Assembly: GCF_028330765.1 (NCBI RefSeq) | Contig: NZ_JAQMTY010000110.1 | Coordinates: 1-33,626, forward strand | Reading direction: 5' to 3' | DNA: 33,626 bases | Origin: Spirulina subsalsa CS-330 | Lineage (GTDB): Bacteria; Cyanobacteriota; Cyanobacteriia; Cyanobacteriales; Spirulinaceae | Notes under the pieces: generated by a model | Seen by the model: the letters and a program-made list of their open reading frames with translations, nothing else | Database searches by the model: none | Told to the model about the DNA's origin: nothing | Shown: positions 30,366-33,626 of the stretch, piece by piece | Position numbering within the stretch: position 1 is the first letter of the stretch | How the letters are laid out: every line of letters begins with the position of its first letter | Made by a program: the position numbers and the translations under genes

Positions 30366-31952
30366 ATGACCTTCCTCGACTATCCCTATGCCTCCCAACG
30401 TCGCGTCACCTTTGGCACTCGGGCCATGGTGGCCACGAGTCAACATCTGGCCAGTTTGGCGGGGTGGGAAATGTTCCAAGCCGGGGGCAATGCCGTCGAT
30501 GCGGCCGTAGCCACGGCGATCGCTCTCACCGTCGTTGAACCCACCGCCAATGGCATCGGCTCCGATGCCTTTGCGATCGTCTGGGATGGGCAACAACTCC
30601 ACGGCTTGAATGGGTCGGGGCGAAGTCCGGCGGCGATGGAGCGCGATCGCTACGGCGACACCATCCCCACCACCGGCTGGCCCACCGTCACCGTCCCCGG
30701 CGCGGTTTCCGCTTGGCATACCCTCTGGGAACGGTGGGGGACGCTCCCCTTTGCTCAACTCTGCGCCCCTGCCATCCGCTACGCTGCTGAAGGATTTCCG
30801 GTATCTCCTGTTACGGCCCAAACCTGGGAGCGGGAGGCGCGACGTTTTGCCAAGGTGCAGGGCGAGGAATACGAAGCGTTTAAAGCCGTGTTTTTCCCGG
30901 ACGGTCGCGCTCCCCAAGCTGGGGAAATTTGGCGCAGTCCCGGCCATGCCGCCACGTTGCAAACCCTGGCGGATGAGGGTTGTGGAAGTTTTTATCAGGG
31001 GAGCTTGAGCGATCGCATCGTCAAATTCGCCGCCCAAACCGGGGGACTCCTCACCGCCGCCGATCTCGCCGCCCACCGTGCCGACTGGGTCACCCCGATC
31101 AGCACCGCCTACCGTGATGTCACTGTTTGGGAAATCCCCCCCAACACCCAAGGCATCGCCGCCTTGATGGCCTTAAATATTCTCGAAGGGTTCGACCTCG
31201 CCGCCGATCTCCGCGATTCTGTAGCCAGTTTTCACCGCCAAATCGAAGCGATGAAGCTCGCCTTTGCCGACACCTACCGCTACGTGGGCGATCCGGGGAC
31301 GATGGCACTCACCACCGCCGATCTCCTCTCGAAGGACTACGCCGCCCAACGCCGGGGGATGATTAGCGATCGCGCCCTTCCCCTCGCTGATCCCGGTTTC
31401 CCCAAAGGCGGCACAGTCTATCTCTGCACAGCAGATGAAACCCTGATGGTGTCGTTTATTCAGTCCAATTTTGAAAACCTGGGCAGTGGGGTCTTAGTGC
31501 CCGAAACCGGAATTTCCCTGCAAAACCGCGCCTGTGGTTTCAGCCTCGACCCCGGCCACCCCAACGAACTCGCCCCCCACAAACGCCCCTTCCATACGAT
31601 CATCCCCGCTTTCCTCACCCGCAATGGCCAAGCCCTCGGCCCCTTCGGCGTGATGGGCGCACAGATGCAACCCCAAGGCCATGTGCAAATGGTGGTCAAC
31701 ACCACGGACTACGGTATGAATCCCCAAACCGCCCTGGATGCTCCCCGTTGGCGGTTTCTCCGGGACAATCGTGTGCTGTTAGAAACGGGGGTGAATCCCG
31801 ATCTTGCCGCCGGGTTGGAGGCGATCGGCCATCGGGTCAGCATCACGCCCGCCGCTTACGAATTCGGCAAAGGCCAAATGATTCTTCGCCACGGTGCTAC
31901 CCTCGTCGGCGGTACAGAACCAAGGGCCGATGGCAGTGCGATCGCTCGTTAA
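30366..31952 (+). CDS. Gamma-glutamyltransferase-family Ntn-hydrolase (YwrD-like)
   Basis: 528 residues. Gamma-glutamyltransferases cleave themselves before a threonine that then acts as nucleophile on glutathione or gamma-glutamyl amides. The N-terminal block MVATSQHLASLAGWEMFQAGGNAVDAAVATAIALTVVEPTANGIGSDAFA is diagnostic of the large subunit. The probable processing site is GGTVYLCTADE with nucleophile Thr350. Downstream NLGSGVLVPETGISLQNRACGF and PFHTIIPAFL, then GVMGAQMQPQGHVQMVVN, complete the small subunit. There is no signal peptide, unlike E. coli Ggt, so it probably acts in the cytoplasm. It is 58 bases downstream of the GST/phosphoesterase pair; a shared glutathione theme is suggestive only. 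Confidence 0.92.
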   Translation: MTFLDYPYASQRRVTFGTRAMVATSQHLASLAGWEMFQAGGNAVDAAVATAIALTVVEPTANGIGSDAFAIVWDGQQLHGLNGSGRSPAAMERDRYGDTIPTTGWPTVTVPGAVSAWHTLWERWGTLPFAQLCAPAIRYAAEGFPVSPVTAQTWEREARRFAKVQGEEYEAFKAVFFPDGRAPQAGEIWRSPGHAATLQTLADEGCGSFYQGSLSDRIVKFAAQTGGLLTAADLAAHRADWVTPISTAYRDVTVWEIPPNTQGIAALMALNILEGFDLAADLRDSVASFHRQIEAMKLAFADTYRYVGDPGTMALTTADLLSKDYAAQRRGMISDRALPLADPGFPKGGTVYLCTADETLMVSFIQSNFENLGSGVLVPETGISLQNRACGFSLDPGHPNELAPHKRPFHTIIPAFLTRNGQALGPFGVMGAQMQPQGHVQMVVNTTDYGMNPQTALDAPRWRFLRDNRVLLETGVNPDLAAGLEAIGHRVSITPAAYEFGKGQMILRHGATLVGGTEPRADGSAIAR

Positions 31953-32002
31953 GGGTTGCCATTAGCGATCGCCACCCCTCGACAAGACAACCCATAGCTT
32001 AA

Positions 32003-32071
32003 TCAACCTCATGCTGACTCGCTCCGGCTCCATTTGCGCTGCTTGAAATGGAGCCAGATGGCTGTGGTTGA
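32003..32071 (+). terminator. Extended stem-loop downstream of the gamma-glutamyltransferase gene
   Basis: GGCTCCATTT (32026-32035) and AAATGGAGCC (32046-32055) form a perfect 10-bp stem with a 10-base loop. Outside it TCAACC (32003-32008) and GGTTGA (32066-32071) can close a longer structure. It starts about 50 bases after the stop codon. No T-run follows directly, so terminator function is possible but unproven. Confidence 0.4.
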
Positions 32072-32161
32072 GCGGACAAAACAAGTCTTGATGATTGTTT
32101 ACATTTCTTACGAAATAATTCTACTTTGTTAGGGTCAGGAAACTTATCATTGCTATACTCA

Positions 32162-32254
32162 TATAGCGATCCTAAATCAATCGAAGATCTTATCTCCTCA
32201 TCAACAAGGGGCTTAAGCCCCTTGCCTGTTCATGCATTAAATAGGATTGCTATA
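32162..32254. repeat. MITE-like element, family A, copy 2 (single-unit form, reverse orientation)
   Basis: 93 bp with the same inverted ends as the copy at 12931-13072 (TATAGCGATCCTAAATCAAT and the complement of TATAGCAATCCTATTTAATG). It holds one palindrome CAAGGGGCTTAAGCCCCTTG and is inverted relative to the first copy. It lacks the 49-bp duplication (142 minus 49 equals 93). The element occupies the 390-base gap upstream of the HD-GYP gene, about 90 bases before its start. The remainder of that gap is AT-rich and without a gene. Confidence 0.75.
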
Positions 32255-32342
32255 GTTAGAGATTTCTTTGTTTAAGTCCTTTAACTTTCATGACATTGTG
32301 ACTGTTTTATTGTTGATGCTCAATTAGACATGCAAACTTAAA

Positions 32343-33488
32343 ATGACTGAGCAAGGGTCTGACTTTACGGCTGATTATCACATCGATTGCACCAAGCCAT
32401 TAGTGGACGAAAAACTTCGCATGGCCTGGCAAAAAATCGTGGATATGTTAGCAGACGTGATCAATGTCCCGGCGGCGCTGGTGATGCAAGTTCATCCCAC
32501 CACCATTGAGGTTTTCTCTACTTCCAATTCAGGCTCAGCGAATCCCTACGAACAAGGAGAAAGCACAAAATTAGGGAGTGGTCTGTATTGTGAAACAGTG
32601 TTGCGATCGCAAGCCCCGCTCCTCGTGACCAACGCCCTCACTGATCCCGATTGGAACCACAATCCTGATCTTGAACTGGGCATGATTTTCTACTACGGAG
32701 TGCCTCTCCTGTGGCCCGATGGCACAGCCTTTGGCACGCTTTGCATTCTAGATTGTCAAGAACGTCAACTGGCGAACTGGGCTCAAAACCTCATTCATAT
32801 TTTGCAGAAAAATATTGAATCCGGTTTAAAAATTCTCTATATGCAACAGCAAACTCTGCAAACCACACTTCAGCTTAATCAGGCCCTAGAAAGCACGATC
32901 ATGGCCTTAGTTAGTGCCCTAGCGTGCCGTGATCCCTACACGGCTCAACACCAAACACGAGTAGCAGACTTAACCCTTAAAATTGCCGTCCAACTGGGAC
33001 TTCATCATGAATTACATCAAGGCCTATACCTCGGTGCTGCCATTCATGATGTGGGCAAAATCTATGTTCCTTCAGAAATTCTGAATCGTCCGGGGAAACT
33101 ATCCATTCCTGAATTTGAAATCATTAAATCGCATCCGATGGTGGGGGCACAGATTGTCAAAGACATTAAATTTCCCTGGCCCATTCAAGACCTAATCTTG
33201 CAACATCATGAGCGTCTCGATGGCAGTGGCTATCCCTATGGCTTAGCGGGTGATGATATTTTGTTAGAAGCCCGTATTTTATCGGTGGCGGATGTGGTAG
33301 AGGCCATGAGTTCCCATCGGCCCTATCGCAGTGCGTTGGGGTTGGATGCGGCGCTGGATGTGGTGCGATCGGGGCGTGGTATCCTCTACGATGCGGATGT
33401 GGTGGATGCTTGTTTATTGCTATTTGAGCAACAGCAATATCGCAACGATTGGGACAGTAAAATTTACGCCGATCAGCGATATCAATAG
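32343..33488 (+). CDS. GAF/HD-GYP domain protein, probable cyclic-di-GMP phosphodiesterase
   Basis: 381 residues. The N-terminal GAF-like sensor (about 25-165) has LGSGLYCETVLRSQAPLLVTNALTDPDW and GVPLLWPDGTAFGTLCILD. A helical linker with Q-rich coiled coil (about 165-190) joins the HD-GYP domain (about 190-365). Active-site residues are His203 (AQHQTRVA), His235-Asp236 (AAIHDVGKI), His264-Pro265 (KSHPMVGA), His288-His289 and the signature HHERLDGSGYPYGL (288-301), plus Asp317 (SVADVVEAM). The metal and substrate motifs look intact, so hydrolysis of cyclic-di-GMP to GMP is likely. The GAF ligand cannot be predicted; Cys83 and Cys134 do not form a canonical bilin-binding motif. It is a single gene, followed after two bases by a repeat. 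Confidence 0.92.
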   Translation: MTEQGSDFTADYHIDCTKPLVDEKLRMAWQKIVDMLADVINVPAALVMQVHPTTIEVFSTSNSGSANPYEQGESTKLGSGLYCETVLRSQAPLLVTNALTDPDWNHNPDLELGMIFYYGVPLLWPDGTAFGTLCILDCQERQLANWAQNLIHILQKNIESGLKILYMQQQTLQTTLQLNQALESTIMALVSALACRDPYTAQHQTRVADLTLKIAVQLGLHHELHQGLYLGAAIHDVGKIYVPSEILNRPGKLSIPEFEIIKSHPMVGAQIVKDIKFPWPIQDLILQHHERLDGSGYPYGLAGDDILLEARILSVADVVEAMSSHRPYRSALGLDAALDVVRSGRGILYDADVVDACLLLFEQQQYRNDWDSKIYADQRYQ

Positions 33489-33490
33489 AG

Positions 33491-33626
33491 TGCATCCCAG
33501 TTATGCAATCCCTCACCCAACCCTCTCCCTCAGGAGAGGGCTTTTGGCTCCTTTCTCCTGCGGGAGAAGGGCTGGGGATGAGGGTGCTCCCTGGCGAGCC
33601 ATGGGAATCTGCAAAAGTGGGATGCA
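33491..33626. mobile_element. MITE-like repeat with TGCATCCCA inverted ends, reaching the window edge
   Basis: TGCATCCCA (33491-33499, followed by GTTATGCA) is matched inverted by TGGGATGCA at 33618-33626, where the extended end reads TGCATCCCACTTTTGCA on the other strand. Inside, CCCTCACCCAACCCTCTCCC (33510-33529) pairs imperfectly with the GGGAGAAGGG..GGGGATGAGGG block (33562-33584). It begins two bases after the HD-GYP stop and has no reading frame. Only one copy is visible. The layout fits a non-autonomous element or folded cyanobacterial repeat. Confidence 0.55.

Noticed and set aside
30312..31151. 279-codon antisense ORF over the gamma-glutamyltransferase gene
   Set aside because: Gly/Asp-rich, motif-free translation. 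The sense frame carries all family motifs.

Overview
The window is chromosomal DNA from a cyanobacterium. The palindrome GCGATCGC (HIP1) occurs dozens of times on both strands, inside and between genes. The gene content also fits: a Tab2/Atab2-type RNA-binding protein, a lumen-type pentapeptide-repeat protein, DUF928 and DUF937/EF-hand proteins, a haemagglutinin-CHAT fusion and a biosynthetic arginine decarboxylase. No tRNA, rRNA, CRISPR array, prophage or complete insertion sequence was recognised. I cannot name the species from the sequence.

Layout. Bases 1-139 look like the right end of an IS200/IS605-type element. Bases 208-5854 form a tight four-gene efflux operon: HlyD-type adaptor, two tandem MacB/FtsX-type permeases and a TolC-type outer-membrane channel. 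No ATPase gene is visible. Next come a PsiE-family membrane protein, a Uma2-fold protein, an inositol-monophosphatase-family enzyme, a secreted pentapeptide protein, a small conserved protein, a zinc alcohol dehydrogenase and a YbjQ-family protein. A DUF928 gene at 10901-11850 is broken by a one-base frameshift in a G6 tract. It is followed by a DUF937/EF-hand protein, a nested repeat cluster (12.6-13.1 kb), a PhyH-type dioxygenase, an NTF2-like secreted protein, MurG, a DedA protein, a Tab2 protein and a HAF/PEP-CTERM-like exported protein. A second nested repeat patch (19.2-19.5 kb) precedes speA, which is divergent from a 1224-residue two-partner-secretion/CHAT protein. The right third holds an AT-rich GT-C-type membrane glycosyltransferase, a PBP4-type D,D-peptidase, an operon of a glutathione S-transferase and a metallophosphoesterase, a gamma-glutamyltransferase-like enzyme and a GAF/HD-GYP protein.

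How the genes relate. Only the efflux cluster and the GST/metallophosphoesterase pair look like operons; most others are single housekeeping or accessory genes. Cell-envelope functions recur: MurG, PBP4, TolC/HlyD, the GT-C enzyme, and the secreted CHAT, DUF928 and HAF proteins.

The most unusual features are the short non-autonomous repeats. One family occurs twice, as a 93-bp copy (32162-32254) and as a copy exactly one 49-bp internal unit longer (12931-13072). Other repeats are nested inside one another or share terminal inverted repeats. The protein most worth attention is the haemagglutinin-CHAT fusion, which joins a secreted beta-helical adhesin to a caspase-like protease with an apparently intact His/Cys pair.
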